Source: CAZVFX01 sp964626565 (lineage in GTDB: Bacteria; Myxococcota_A; UBA9042; CAIXZC01). Taken from it: a stretch of 64,000 nt of DNA. Both the position numbers and the translations under genes were made by a program. Shown one piece after another: positions 35,501-44,083 of the stretch. The first letter of the stretch is position 1; every line of letters starts with the position of its first letter. The notes below the pieces were generated by a model that had not been told where the DNA came from, searched no databases, and saw nothing but the letters and a program-made list of their open reading frames with translations. The stretch covers positions 3,287 through 67,286 of the forward strand of contig CAZVFX010000026.1 in assembly GCA_964626565.1 (NCBI GenBank), read 5' to 3'.

Positions 35501-36428
35501 GGACGCGGGGGACGCCAACGACGGCAGCTCCCCGGGCGAACGCAACTGCGTAGACCCGTACGGCGACGTTACGGGCACCAACACCCTGGGGCAACAGTGC
35601 CCCAACGGTGCCGCGGATTGCCTCAGCGGCCTGTGCGCCATCGATCTTCTGACCTGGATCACCTTCTGCACGGCCGACTGCTCGGTAGATGCCTGCCCCG
35701 ATACTTTCGAGTGCGTGCTCACCGATGATATCAACTACCCGTTTGTGTGCGTTCCGACCGTGTCGATGTGCGAAGACGAATGTGTTGGCGGGGAAAAAGC
35801 CTGCGTGGACGGCCAATCCTACGCCACATGCGCCGACTTTGACGGCGACGGCTGCATGGAGTGGGGCGGCGAGTCTCTGTGCCCGCCCTGGGGCGCGTGC
35901 GAAGAAGGCGCCTGTGTGCAGGGTGCGGCCCCGGAGGTGATCATCAACGAGGTGATGTACGATGCGACCGGCGCCGACACCAACGTGTTCGTAGAACTGT
36001 GGGGTGCTCCGGGCCAGCTTCTGGACGGCCTCTCCCTGGTTGGCATCAACGGTAACAACGGCGCCGTGTACAACGCCATCGCGTTGACCGGTGTAGTTCC
36101 CGCTGACGGCTACTTCGTCGTCGCCCGGGCCACCGCTGATGCCTGGGTGCTCGACCAGGCAGACCTGCTGACCAACGACGTCGACTATCAGAACGGCCCC
36201 GACAGCATCGAACTTCGCTGGGGCCAGGACGAGATTGACGCGTTGGGCTACGGTGAGTTCGACATAGACGAGATCTTCGCGGGCGAAGGCTTTGCCGCAC
36301 CCGATGTTAGTGCCGGCGACAGCCTTGGTCGTGACGCTGCTCATACCGACACCGATGACAACCTTGCCGACTTCTACGTGTGCGAGGCACCGACTCCGGG
36401 CGCCGACAACGATTGCGTCGTTGAATAG
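32541..36428 (+). CDS. Giant lipoprotein: beta-helix plus five lamin-tail domains
   Basis: A 1,295-residue lipoprotein (lipobox L-A-A-G-C19). Residues about 50-330 are a right-handed parallel beta-helix (pectate-lyase-like coil pattern, e.g. V-K-V-A-P-G-L-Y and G-V-T-V-K-G-F). Four lamin-tail domains of about 165 residues follow, starting near residues 343, 510, 675 and 840, each opening with I-x-E-V-M-A-N-P-L and G-E-F-V-E-L-Y-N. A Cys-rich section (about 990-1125) and a fifth, diverged lamin-tail domain (I-I-N-E-V-M-Y-D-A) end the protein. No catalytic residues are identifiable. The repeats are also alike at DNA level, so copy-number change is possible. GGAGG precedes ATG 32541. Confidence 0.82.
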   Translation: MNYKILLTIFATLLLAAGCFTEDNDQPSSGAYALGEDDGAESDGIGAPGDIINVPGDYETIQAALNGAETGNTVKVAPGLYSENLTMPWGVNLEGDKIDPPVLYGTVAFNNLEDSAISYFVVDGILGDAEVGILLKNSAATVHGVTVKGFDTCVSIEGSLGLSVVRNSDIIDCATTAVNIDGIAGAQVHSNVVSNSGRGIMLSAADVSDVEVLNNTVLTTGFGAIAGAALELHTDAGYVAYNNVLVGNALGLFCLDFSCPADYNIVWGNNINYEELTFLGANDITKDPKFANWAEGDFHLMFDSPAIDAGTLDAYAPTDKDGYERPQGGGVDIGAYEYVVENKDITLAINEVMANPLNEKTGEFIEFYNYGSEAMDAADLVIDDGDSKDILTGWQEGSTLVPAGGYAVVLDPDYAGDYEIPGETVLLTVTQTVTLGSGLSNSDPVKLIDPATNLPIDSYSFPFNPGNGVSVEKDSVEEGDVNNNWKASPCGSTPGAENCASLPPNVSKEVYIAINEVMANPLDEGTGEYVELYNFADEAIDVGGFFISDGDATSVIAGWEGGSTLLLPGEFGLILDPDNAGEYDIPAETVLLAPATGSKIGSGLAVNDPITLFDESGLTVVDSYTHTFNPGNGKSVEKVDFIIGDIQSNWTTSPCGASPGAANCAYEQGMDPVTGVTLSITEVMANPLNEDTGEFVELYNYGADAVDVTGFRLSDGDAEDTIWGFEGGPAVIPAGGFAVILDSEYAGDYAIPGGATLLTTDDTTLGNGLSTTDDLSLRSDSAASVIASYNFPFNPGNGISAEKIDLVVGDVPQNWVASPCMSSPGELNCASGGEKSPFATSILIITEVMANPLSEGSGEFVELYNAGNDPVDAAGMWLTDGAGMDQLQAYGATGTIVAPGGFALILDSGYADDYELPDGITVLTTGDANLGNGLSTSDTLTLYDTDGITVVSTFSFPYNPGNGNSVEKVTMNAEDVQANWLTSSCSLDAGDANDGSSPGERNCVDPYGDVTGTNTLGQQCPNGAADCLSGLCAIDLLTWITFCTADCSVDACPDTFECVLTDDINYPFVCVPTVSMCEDECVGGEKACVDGQSYATCADFDGDGCMEWGGESLCPPWGACEEGACVQGAAPEVIINEVMYDATGADTNVFVELWGAPGQLLDGLSLVGINGNNGAVYNAIALTGVVPADGYFVVARATADAWVLDQADLLTNDVDYQNGPDSIELRWGQDEIDALGYGEFDIDEIFAGEGFAAPDVSAGDSLGRDAAHTDTDDNLADFYVCEAPTPGADNDCVVE

Positions 36429-36490
36429 CTTTCCCCCATTCAGTACAATCTATCCCGTGGCTGACTAGATTTCCCCTACGGGAGTACCTC

Positions 36491-38236
36491 ATGCATGTGA
36501 TTCATGGACTCATGGAGTCGTGGACTGACGTCTACGGATTCTTCTACATTTTGGGCATTGGTGCCGCGGTTGTCATGGTGATCACCGACGGGACACGGCG
36601 GAAGATGCCGCTTCTGCCGCTGCTCACCCTGGTTGGTTGGGCCGTCGCGGGCGGGATTATCGGCTCGAAGTTGCTGGTGATTCCCCTTGAGCAGTGGGCT
36701 CCAGCGCTGACCGCAGGGTCGATTCCCGGCACCACCGCCAAGACCTACCTCGGTGGCGTCCTGGGCGGTACGTTCGCAGTGGTGGTTGTGCGCCGGATTA
36801 TGAGATTCAACATGCCTTTGGCCGACTCATTTGCTCTGGCCCTCCCCGTAGGTCTGGCTATCGGCCGCATCGGCTGCTTTGTGGGCGGCTGTTGCTTCGG
36901 TTCGACCACGAGCCTGCCCTGGGCCATCACTTACCCGGCCCATACCCACCCACACATGACCCAAGCGGCCGCGGGTCTTATCGATGCCGCCGCCCCCGCC
37001 ACGATGGCAGTCCACCCGACCCAACTGTATGAGATTGGCTTCCTGGTGGCGCTGGCCCTCGTGCTGTTGCGTTTGCGCAATCGATGGCGGCAGCCGGGCA
37101 GCCTGTTTCTGCTCAGTGCAGGCAGCTACGGGGCCTTTCGTTTCCTGGAAGAGTTCGTCCGCCATGGCAGCACATCCTACGCCGGCTTGAACCTGGCCCA
37201 ATGGGGGTTGCTTCTTGCCGTGCCTTCACTGTTCGCCGCACTATGGTTCAGGGAACACACAACAAGGTCTGTCCCCTCCCAGGTACCGACGACAACCGAG
37301 CCGCCCGGGCCGTTCGTTGCGGCGGCCGTCCTGGGGCTTGCGGCGCTGGCCGTGATCGCACGGAACTGGTTCACGGAGTTGGAGATGATGGCGTGGGCGA
37401 TGGCTTCCTTCCCAGCGCTCCTGTATGCCGCGACGATGACGGCTCGGACCGTAGCGGGGCGGCTGAACTGCAAGCCCGGAACCGCGGTGGCTGCGACCGC
37501 GGCTATGCTCGCGGCGCCGGCACTGTTCAGCCCCGCTCAAATCGCGCCCAAAGACAAGAAGGGCGATGTGGTGTGGCAGGCCGGCATTTCCGGGGTGACC
37601 GGCCAGTGGGAGTACGAAACGTGCGACGACAACTATCTCGACCGCTACGCGGCCGCGGGATTCGGATTCTCCGGAAAGCACTACTTCGAAGATTGGCTCT
37701 CAGGGGAATTTGGATTGAGGGCGTTCTGGGGGAAAGTGTGGCGCGAAGAGGGCCCTGCCGGTGGCGACGGAGATCAGGACAACTCTTCCGTCATGGATGC
37801 CGCGGCCAGGGCTGCACCGTGGCAGTACGTGATGGTAGGGCCGTTCGCCGAACTGGATTTCTACTATGCCGCGATCGGCGCTGGCTTCTATGCGGTTCTT
37901 TTTGACGAGCGACAGAACTCCTTTGTCCCCGGGGCAATGTTACGTATCGGACCGGAGGACTTCCTGTTCGCTGAGGGACGCCTGCTGTACGGCGACTATC
38001 CCACCTATCCCCGACCCCTGCTGGAACTTCTCGCCGGTTTCGGCATGGGCGAATTCGGGATCATGCGAGCAGGTATCTCTCCTGCCGGCTACCAGGTGAG
38101 CCCAACTTTTCACATCCCCATGGAAGGGGTAAGAATGCTGTTCTCGCCCCGAGCTGCCATAGGCGGCGACAATCTGGATGACCGGGACACCTACTACTTC
38201 GGAGCGACCATCTCCCTGGAAATGGAAGCGGAGTAA
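36491..38236 (+). CDS. Noncanonical Lgt-family membrane protein fused to a beta-rich domain
   Basis: A 581-residue protein. Residues 1-255 belong to the prolipoprotein diacylglyceryl transferase (Lgt) family: G-R-I-G-C-F-V-G-G-C-C-F-G, H-P-T-Q-L-Y-E and R-F-L-E-E-F-V-R. Compared with Escherichia coli Lgt, the Asn/Glu of the signature are Cys/Gly and the H-G-G motif is L-G-G, so normal lipidation activity is doubtful. Two more membrane segments (about 283-320) and a signal-peptide-like stretch (about 330-352) lead to a 230-residue C-terminal part with aromatic, alternating strands resembling an outer-membrane barrel or lipocalin-like fold. It follows two lipoprotein genes and converges tightly (3 bases) on the next gene. 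GGAG precedes the ATG. Confidence 0.7.
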   Translation: MHVIHGLMESWTDVYGFFYILGIGAAVVMVITDGTRRKMPLLPLLTLVGWAVAGGIIGSKLLVIPLEQWAPALTAGSIPGTTAKTYLGGVLGGTFAVVVVRRIMRFNMPLADSFALALPVGLAIGRIGCFVGGCCFGSTTSLPWAITYPAHTHPHMTQAAAGLIDAAAPATMAVHPTQLYEIGFLVALALVLLRLRNRWRQPGSLFLLSAGSYGAFRFLEEFVRHGSTSYAGLNLAQWGLLLAVPSLFAALWFREHTTRSVPSQVPTTTEPPGPFVAAAVLGLAALAVIARNWFTELEMMAWAMASFPALLYAATMTARTVAGRLNCKPGTAVAATAAMLAAPALFSPAQIAPKDKKGDVVWQAGISGVTGQWEYETCDDNYLDRYAAAGFGFSGKHYFEDWLSGEFGLRAFWGKVWREEGPAGGDGDQDNSSVMDAAARAAPWQYVMVGPFAELDFYYAAIGAGFYAVLFDERQNSFVPGAMLRIGPEDFLFAEGRLLYGDYPTYPRPLLELLAGFGMGEFGIMRAGISPAGYQVSPTFHIPMEGVRMLFSPRAAIGGDNLDDRDTYYFGATISLEMEAE

Positions 38237-38239
38237 CGG

Positions 38240-41200
38240 TTACTCGCACACCGGGACGCAGAGGCCCTCGGGGCTGCCCGCGGTGCCGGTAGGATCGGCA
38301 GGCGCAAACTTGCGCAGTCTGACGTTGTCGAACCAGGCGGTGCAGTCGTGGGCCGCGACCCCGGTATAGCTGCTCACCAGGTTGGCAATGTTGGAGTTGT
38401 CCGCGTTGATATACAGTTGGCCATTAACCCAAAGCTTGGCGTTCACCCCGTTCACCGCCAGCTTGAAGTCGTTCCACTCGCCCCCGATAAGGGGCGGCGG
38501 TGGATCCAGGTCCTTAGTGTCGTAGAAGGTGCCGGCACCGCCATATTCCACCGTGATCCCTGCGTCCCCGCTGGTGTAACCCGACCCTCCCTGATAGATG
38601 AGGCCGTAGACGTCGTTGGACTCGTCCTTGTATTTGATGTGCATCCAGCCCATGTCCCAGGGCTGGTCGCCGCCCGACTTGGTCCTCATGCGCCCTTCCA
38701 TTACCCGGCTTTCCTCTGGAATGACTGCTGCCGAGCGGGTCACCGCGTCGTCTCCGGTGCCGATGAATATGCCGTCGGAAACTGACCAACTGCCCAACAC
38801 CGTATTCCAGTTGGCCGCGGTCCAGTCGGAATCCTCGAAATCGTCCCCAAACAGGAACGCAGTGTGAATATCCGACAAGTTGGCCGCCTGCGCATTTCCC
38901 CAGTAAACATAGATGGTAGTGCTGCCCGGCTGAGCGGGAATGGAGTCCACCTCGACCCAGAAGATGGCCGACGCTGACTCGGAATACGACTCGGTCCAGA
39001 AAGACAACAGCGTCTTTCCGTCGGCTGCGGTGAATCGTAAATCACCAAAATCGGCCTGCATCCCGTCCTGGTGGTCCAAAGCCACCCTCACCTGGAAGTC
39101 GGTGAGTTCCCAGGACGCGGTTCCGTCGATGACCACCGGCATGCGAGTAGTGACGTCGTCCAATTCTCCACACGGCAGGAGCAAGGTGTTGAAACCCTCG
39201 TCCACTTCGCCGTTGCAGTTGTTGTCGTGACCGTCGCAAACTTCATTGCCGCCTTGAACGGTTTCTTCCGCGGTTCCGCACGGACCCGTAACTTCATCGT
39301 CGGCGGGACACACCTGGCAGCGCCAGGTTTCGCACTCTTTCGTCTCGTCGTCGGCGACCTCGCCGGAGTCCGCTCCGGCAACCAACTCGTCGTCCTTGAA
39401 CCAGGAGAACGCATACTCAATGTTGTCGTCATCGGCATCGATGGACGGGTCAGCCACGGAGCAGGTGAGAGCCTGGGTGGTTTCCGGAGCGTCGGGGGTT
39501 ACACTGACCACCGGCTTGGACGGTATGGAATTGAGCACCTCGGAAGGATCTGAGGATACGGCATCTCCGGTCACCAGCCCGTCGTCGGGTGTGACTTCAC
39601 AACGCACCGCCTGGTGCTTGGCGAACAGGTCCCCTTCCAGGGTTTTTAGAGCCTCTCCCGGCAGTTCGACTTCATCGACGAACCAGGCATACGCTAACGT
39701 CACCTGGTCGGATTCGAAGTCCTCCACCCCTTCCGCGGTGCAGGTCAGTTTCGTATCGGTGTAGATCTCGTCGGGTGACAAGGTCACCGACCCGATGGAA
39801 GGGGCGGTGTTGCCCAGGACCACAGCTTCGCTGGTCACCGGCTTGCCCGACTGCTCCCCGTCGTCGGGCAGCACCACACAGGAAATACCGGTGCCTGCGA
39901 CTTGGGAGGAAGGCAGCCAGGTCGCGGCGGTCTGCCCGGGCACGGGCAAGCCGTCGGCCAGCCACTGGAAAGCCACCGTCACATCGTCACCGTCCGCGTC
40001 GCTCGCTTGCCCCGCAATACAGGTGAACGTGTTTCCCTTGGTCCCTTCCGCAGGGTCCACCGCGGCGGAGGCTACCACCGGAAGGGAGTTGGCTACTTCT
40101 ACCGGCGGAGCGATCACCGGCTCGCCGTCATCGTAGCCGTCAAACGGCGTGGCAACGCAGTGGACGAACTGGTGTTTAACGAAAGAGTCTGCGGCCAGCG
40201 AATCCCCAACCTCACCGGGCAACTCACCGCCATCGACAAACCAGTCGAACTTGTACTGCTCCGGGTCATTATCCTCGTCGAGCCAGCCCTCGGGCAGACA
40301 CTGGGAAGAGGTGTCGGTGTAAAGGGGGTCCGGGCCCACGGCCACCCCGGTGATGGAAGGCAACTTGTTAAAGATGACTGCAGGACCGGCTGCCACCGGC
40401 GCGCCCTCATCGTCACCGTCAAAAGGCGTCACCCGGCAAACCACCTCCGACCCCGGCTCGGCAGCCGCGGGCACGAAGCTCTCTTCTTCTTCGCCGGGCA
40501 CCAGTTCTCCGTCAATGAGCCACTCGTAAAGTGGTTCTACTTCGTCCTCGTCCAGGTCAAACACCTCGCCGGGGAGACAGGTGAGCAGGTCCAATCTTCC
40601 GGCACTGCCCGGATTCAGCGCGGCATCGTCCATTGCCGGCGGAGTGTTGATAACCGTAACCGCGGGTGAGACTACCGTCTGGCCCTGGGACAGACCATCG
40701 GTGGGGGTAGCCGCACATGAAACCTCATCGTGCTTGACAAAATGCTCACCCGCCAGCGTGTCCCCTTCTTCCCCTGGAACTGCTTCATCGTTAACGTTCC
40801 ACTGGTACAGATATCCCTCTTCGTCACCATCCGGGTCCGACCATCCGGCAGGGGTGCAGATAAGCGTAGCATCGGTAGCCGGGGCCACAGGCGAAACGGT
40901 CACTTCAGCCAACTCGGGTGTCACGTTTCCGATGGTCAGTTCCGCAGTGAACACCGGCTGTCCCTCATCGACGCCGTCGAAGGGGGTTACCCGGCAGGCG
41001 ACAACGTCGCCCTTCTTGATGAAAGGGGTCGTGATAGTTGCCTCGCCGTAGTCGGGCACAGGGTCGCCGTTGACTGTCCACTGGTACAGGTAACCTTCCG
41101 GGTCGCCGTCCAGATCGAACCAATCCAAAGGCAGGCAGGTGAACACCGTTTCCGCGTTCCCTTCCGGGGGCGTCAACCCGGCTGCTCCGAGCACGGGCGC

Positions 41201-43993
41201 CGTGTTCTGGATGACCACCGGATTGGAAAACACCGGGACCCCGTCGGCCCAGCCATCGAACGGAACAACCCGGCACTCCAACTTCTGGCCGGCTACAAAT
41301 TTATCGGGCGCCAACGTCGACGAGTTCTCGCCATCCATGAAGCCCTCGTTCTTCACCCATTGATAGGCATACTGCTCCGGATCGCCATCTGCGTCAGACC
41401 ATCCGAACGGCTCGCACGACAAAGTGTCCTCAGTGAAGGCAGGCGCAGGTGTCAGCTCGACCCCTTCGATGGATGGTGCGGAATTCACCACCAGGGCCGG
41501 CTCGGAAGTCATGGTCATCCCCTTGCCGATGTCGTCGGTGGGCGTGGCTTTACACACGATCTCCATGTCCGGAATAAGCTGAACGCCGGATAAAAGCGGC
41601 TCCTCCAGCCCTTCCACGAGTTGACCGTCAATAAACCACTGGAACTCATAGGTGGGCGGATCGCCGTCAGGGTCAAGCCAACCGAAGGGAACGCATTCAT
41701 ACTGGTCGTAAATACTGCCCGACTCCGGCTGGACCGAAACCGACAAAATGTTGGGTGCGGTGTTCACCACCATGGCCGTACCGCTCTCCACCGGAGTACC
41801 GGGCCCTTCCTCGTCGTACGGGGTGACAAGACAGGTGAGAATCACACCCTTGCCTGCCGCGGAACCGGCTACCGTCTCTTCGGTCTCGCCATCAATGGTC
41901 TCGCCGTTGGCCAGCCACTGGTATTCGACCCACGGCTCGTCCACCGCATCGGGATCGCCGAGCCCTTCGGGGACGCAGTGGAATGTTATGGTCGAGGGGC
42001 CGGCCATGGGATCCACCGACGCGGAGGCGACGAACGGCGGGGCGTTCCCCACCAGCGCCGGCTCAGACGACACGGACGGACCTGTTTCGTCACCGTTCTT
42101 CGGGGTCACAACGCAGACCACCTCGTCCCCCTTGTCAAACTCTTCGCCCGACAGGAATCCCTCCCACGCCTCTGCCACTTCCTCACCGTTGACCTTCCAC
42201 GAAAACGCGACCTCGAAAATGTCGCCGTCGGGGTCCTCCCAGCCCTGGGCTGTGCAGAAAAACAGCTCCAGTTCGTTGCCGACTTCGGGCTCCACCATTG
42301 CAGCTTTCAATGAGGGAGGTGAGTTCGCGATGATCAGGGGTTCGGCGGTGACCACGGTGTCCCCCTGCTCTTCTCCATCGTATGGAACGATAAGACAGGT
42401 AACTTCGTCGTCCTTGGCGAAGTGGTCCGGAGAAAGTCCCGGACCGGTCTCCCCTTCCACCAGCACTCCGTTTACGTACCAGCCGTAGATGTAGCTCAGG
42501 TCATCGCCGTCCGCATCAAAGGGGTTGACCGGGTCGCACACGAGGGGAGTTTCGCCGTTGGCGCCTTCCGGCCCCGGCTGCGCCCCTTCCACCGTTGGTG
42601 GCGTATTCACCACCGCGGCGGGATTGCTGTCGAATTGTTCACCCTCACCTTCACCGTCAACGGGAGTAACGAGACAGTAGAAGTTCTTACCCTTCCCAAC
42701 AGCCGAGCCGAAGATGCTGGGAGCTTCGTTGCCGGGCAAGACCTCATCGTTGACGACCCATGAGTAGAGATAGGTGACCTCGTCGCCGTCCAGGTCAGTG
42801 GAGCCTTCGGGCGAACAGGTGAACTCCGTATCCACGGTTCCCAACTCCGGCGCCAGCGCGGCTGCACCCCCGCTCGGCAGAGTATTCTGCACCACCACGA
42901 CATTGCTCGCCACCGATTCCCCGTCCCCCTCTTCATCAAAGGGAGTGAGCTGGCAACTCACTTCGTCCGCCTTCTTGAAAAGACCCGGGGCCAGGTCGGC
43001 CGTGGTTTCGCCTTCCACAATCAAGCCGTTGAGACTCCAAGCCACCGCAAACTGCTCCGGCGCGCCGTCGGGATCCACCCAGCCTTCGGCTGAGCAGGTA
43101 AACGTCGTGTCCACGTAACCTTCCTGAGGCGTGACCACCGCAGCGGCCAGAGACGGCAGGGTGTTCTGGATCGAGACCTTATCCTGGGAGACTGCTCCGA
43201 ATGCGTAACCATCGTTGGTTTTCAACACCGCGGACCAGGTCTGTCCCTTTGCCGTGTGTACCGGGGGCACGACGTACTCTCCGGTCAATTCGTCCTGTTT
43301 GTCTCCGTCCTTGAACCACTCGACGGTGGTGGTCACTTCATCACCGTCGGCGTCACTCGCCTCACCGTCCGGGATCGCGGTAAGCTCGTCGGTAGTAGCG
43401 GGCTCGGCGGGAGTGATGGTCAAACCGGGAGTGACGGGCGGCGTGTTCATGAGCAGAGAGATTGATACGTCATCGCCCTCCACCGCATCACCAATGAGGC
43501 GCAACGTAATCTCGTGAGTTCCCGCGGTCAGATCATAGCTGTCAAACTCGATGAAGCCTTCGTCGTCGGTCACTCCCTGGTGAAACTGACCGTCCAGATC
43601 CGAGACCCACTCGACCTCAACTAAGACCCCGCCTCCCTCTTCGTCCGTGGCTTTGCCCTGGAACGGCACCGCCTCTCCAACGCTGTTCACCGCATCCTGT
43701 TCCGGCGCGAGGATTTCCAGGATGACCACAAGGGTCACCAGTTCCGCTTCCTCCAGTTCGGCCGCGTCCAAGTCCTCCGGTGCGTCTACCGCTTCCACCG
43801 CATCGACCATCTCAGTAGTGTCAACCACATCGGGCGTCACCACCTCGAGCACCGCTTCCAGCCCGACGTCTTCCACGGGCGCCGCCGTCTCCTCCTGGGA
43901 GAGATCCTCGCCCCCGGCCTCGCCCGCCTTGCCCCCGCAGCCGGCGGTAATCAGCGCGCACATAATGAGTGTCTTGATCCATTTCATGTTCAT
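38240..43993 (-). CDS. Giant lipoprotein with fifteen Ig-like repeats and DUF2341-type end
   Basis: A 1,917-residue lipoprotein (lipobox region I-T-A-G-C). After an acidic linker and a carboxypeptidase-regulatory-like beta domain (about residues 95-185) come fifteen tandem domains of about 90 residues, each beginning N-x-x-P and showing D-P-D-G-D, a Trp in Y-x-W-x-V-N-G, and a Cys pair (T-C ... V-x-C-x-V-T-P). A single MopE motif (C-D-G-H-D-N-N-C-N-G-E-V-D-E-G) follows. The end is a DUF2341-like module (V-Y-W-G-N-A) plus a LamG/concanavalin-like beta-sandwich, both often found in surface binding proteins. Likely a long stalk with a terminal binding domain. ATG 43993 has AGGA seven bases upstream; GTG 43996 is in frame. 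Confidence 0.82.
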   Translation of the reverse strand: MNMKWIKTLIMCALITAGCGGKAGEAGGEDLSQEETAAPVEDVGLEAVLEVVTPDVVDTTEMVDAVEAVDAPEDLDAAELEEAELVTLVVILEILAPEQDAVNSVGEAVPFQGKATDEEGGGVLVEVEWVSDLDGQFHQGVTDDEGFIEFDSYDLTAGTHEITLRLIGDAVEGDDVSISLLMNTPPVTPGLTITPAEPATTDELTAIPDGEASDADGDEVTTTVEWFKDGDKQDELTGEYVVPPVHTAKGQTWSAVLKTNDGYAFGAVSQDKVSIQNTLPSLAAAVVTPQEGYVDTTFTCSAEGWVDPDGAPEQFAVAWSLNGLIVEGETTADLAPGLFKKADEVSCQLTPFDEEGDGESVASNVVVVQNTLPSGGAAALAPELGTVDTEFTCSPEGSTDLDGDEVTYLYSWVVNDEVLPGNEAPSIFGSAVGKGKNFYCLVTPVDGEGEGEQFDSNPAAVVNTPPTVEGAQPGPEGANGETPLVCDPVNPFDADGDDLSYIYGWYVNGVLVEGETGPGLSPDHFAKDDEVTCLIVPYDGEEQGDTVVTAEPLIIANSPPSLKAAMVEPEVGNELELFFCTAQGWEDPDGDIFEVAFSWKVNGEEVAEAWEGFLSGEEFDKGDEVVCVVTPKNGDETGPSVSSEPALVGNAPPFVASASVDPMAGPSTITFHCVPEGLGDPDAVDEPWVEYQWLANGETIDGETEETVAGSAAGKGVILTCLVTPYDEEGPGTPVESGTAMVVNTAPNILSVSVQPESGSIYDQYECVPFGWLDPDGDPPTYEFQWFIDGQLVEGLEEPLLSGVQLIPDMEIVCKATPTDDIGKGMTMTSEPALVVNSAPSIEGVELTPAPAFTEDTLSCEPFGWSDADGDPEQYAYQWVKNEGFMDGENSSTLAPDKFVAGQKLECRVVPFDGWADGVPVFSNPVVIQNTAPVLGAAGLTPPEGNAETVFTCLPLDWFDLDGDPEGYLYQWTVNGDPVPDYGEATITTPFIKKGDVVACRVTPFDGVDEGQPVFTAELTIGNVTPELAEVTVSPVAPATDATLICTPAGWSDPDGDEEGYLYQWNVNDEAVPGEEGDTLAGEHFVKHDEVSCAATPTDGLSQGQTVVSPAVTVINTPPAMDDAALNPGSAGRLDLLTCLPGEVFDLDEDEVEPLYEWLIDGELVPGEEEESFVPAAAEPGSEVVCRVTPFDGDDEGAPVAAGPAVIFNKLPSITGVAVGPDPLYTDTSSQCLPEGWLDEDNDPEQYKFDWFVDGGELPGEVGDSLAADSFVKHQFVHCVATPFDGYDDGEPVIAPPVEVANSLPVVASAAVDPAEGTKGNTFTCIAGQASDADGDDVTVAFQWLADGLPVPGQTAATWLPSSQVAGTGISCVVLPDDGEQSGKPVTSEAVVLGNTAPSIGSVTLSPDEIYTDTKLTCTAEGVEDFESDQVTLAYAWFVDEVELPGEALKTLEGDLFAKHQAVRCEVTPDDGLVTGDAVSSDPSEVLNSIPSKPVVSVTPDAPETTQALTCSVADPSIDADDDNIEYAFSWFKDDELVAGADSGEVADDETKECETWRCQVCPADDEVTGPCGTAEETVQGGNEVCDGHDNNCNGEVDEGFNTLLLPCGELDDVTTRMPVVIDGTASWELTDFQVRVALDHQDGMQADFGDLRFTAADGKTLLSFWTESYSESASAIFWVEVDSIPAQPGSTTIYVYWGNAQAANLSDIHTAFLFGDDFEDSDWTAANWNTVLGSWSVSDGIFIGTGDDAVTRSAAVIPEESRVMEGRMRTKSGGDQPWDMGWMHIKYKDESNDVYGLIYQGGSGYTSGDAGITVEYGGAGTFYDTKDLDPPPPLIGGEWNDFKLAVNGVNAKLWVNGQLYINADNSNIANLVSSYTGVAAHDCTAWFDNVRLRKFAPADPTGTAGSPEGLCVPVCE

Positions 43994-44010
43994 CACCCGG
44001 TCCTAACGGG

Positions 44011-44039
44011 ATTATAGATTGCCGGGGCTCCGGACACAA
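44011..44039 (-). promoter_or_regulatory. Candidate promoter for the Ig-repeat lipoprotein
   Basis: On the minus strand a perfect TATAAT (44016-44011) is preceded after 17 bases by TTGTGT (44039-44034). The implied leader before ATG 43993 is only about ten bases. Confidence 0.45.
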
Positions 44040-44083
44040 CAGTCAATGGATTCCTCGACAGGCTCGGAATGACATAATGGGGT

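Noticed and set aside
34332..36344. 670-residue open frame on the minus strand
   Set aside because: Antisense to the lamin-tail repeats. It repeats only because the sense gene repeats; no start signal and no domain.
36435..36473. Inverted repeat TCCCGT/ACGGGA as terminator before the Lgt-like gene
   Set aside because: The stem is six bases with a loop of about 19 bases and no T run; too weak to claim.
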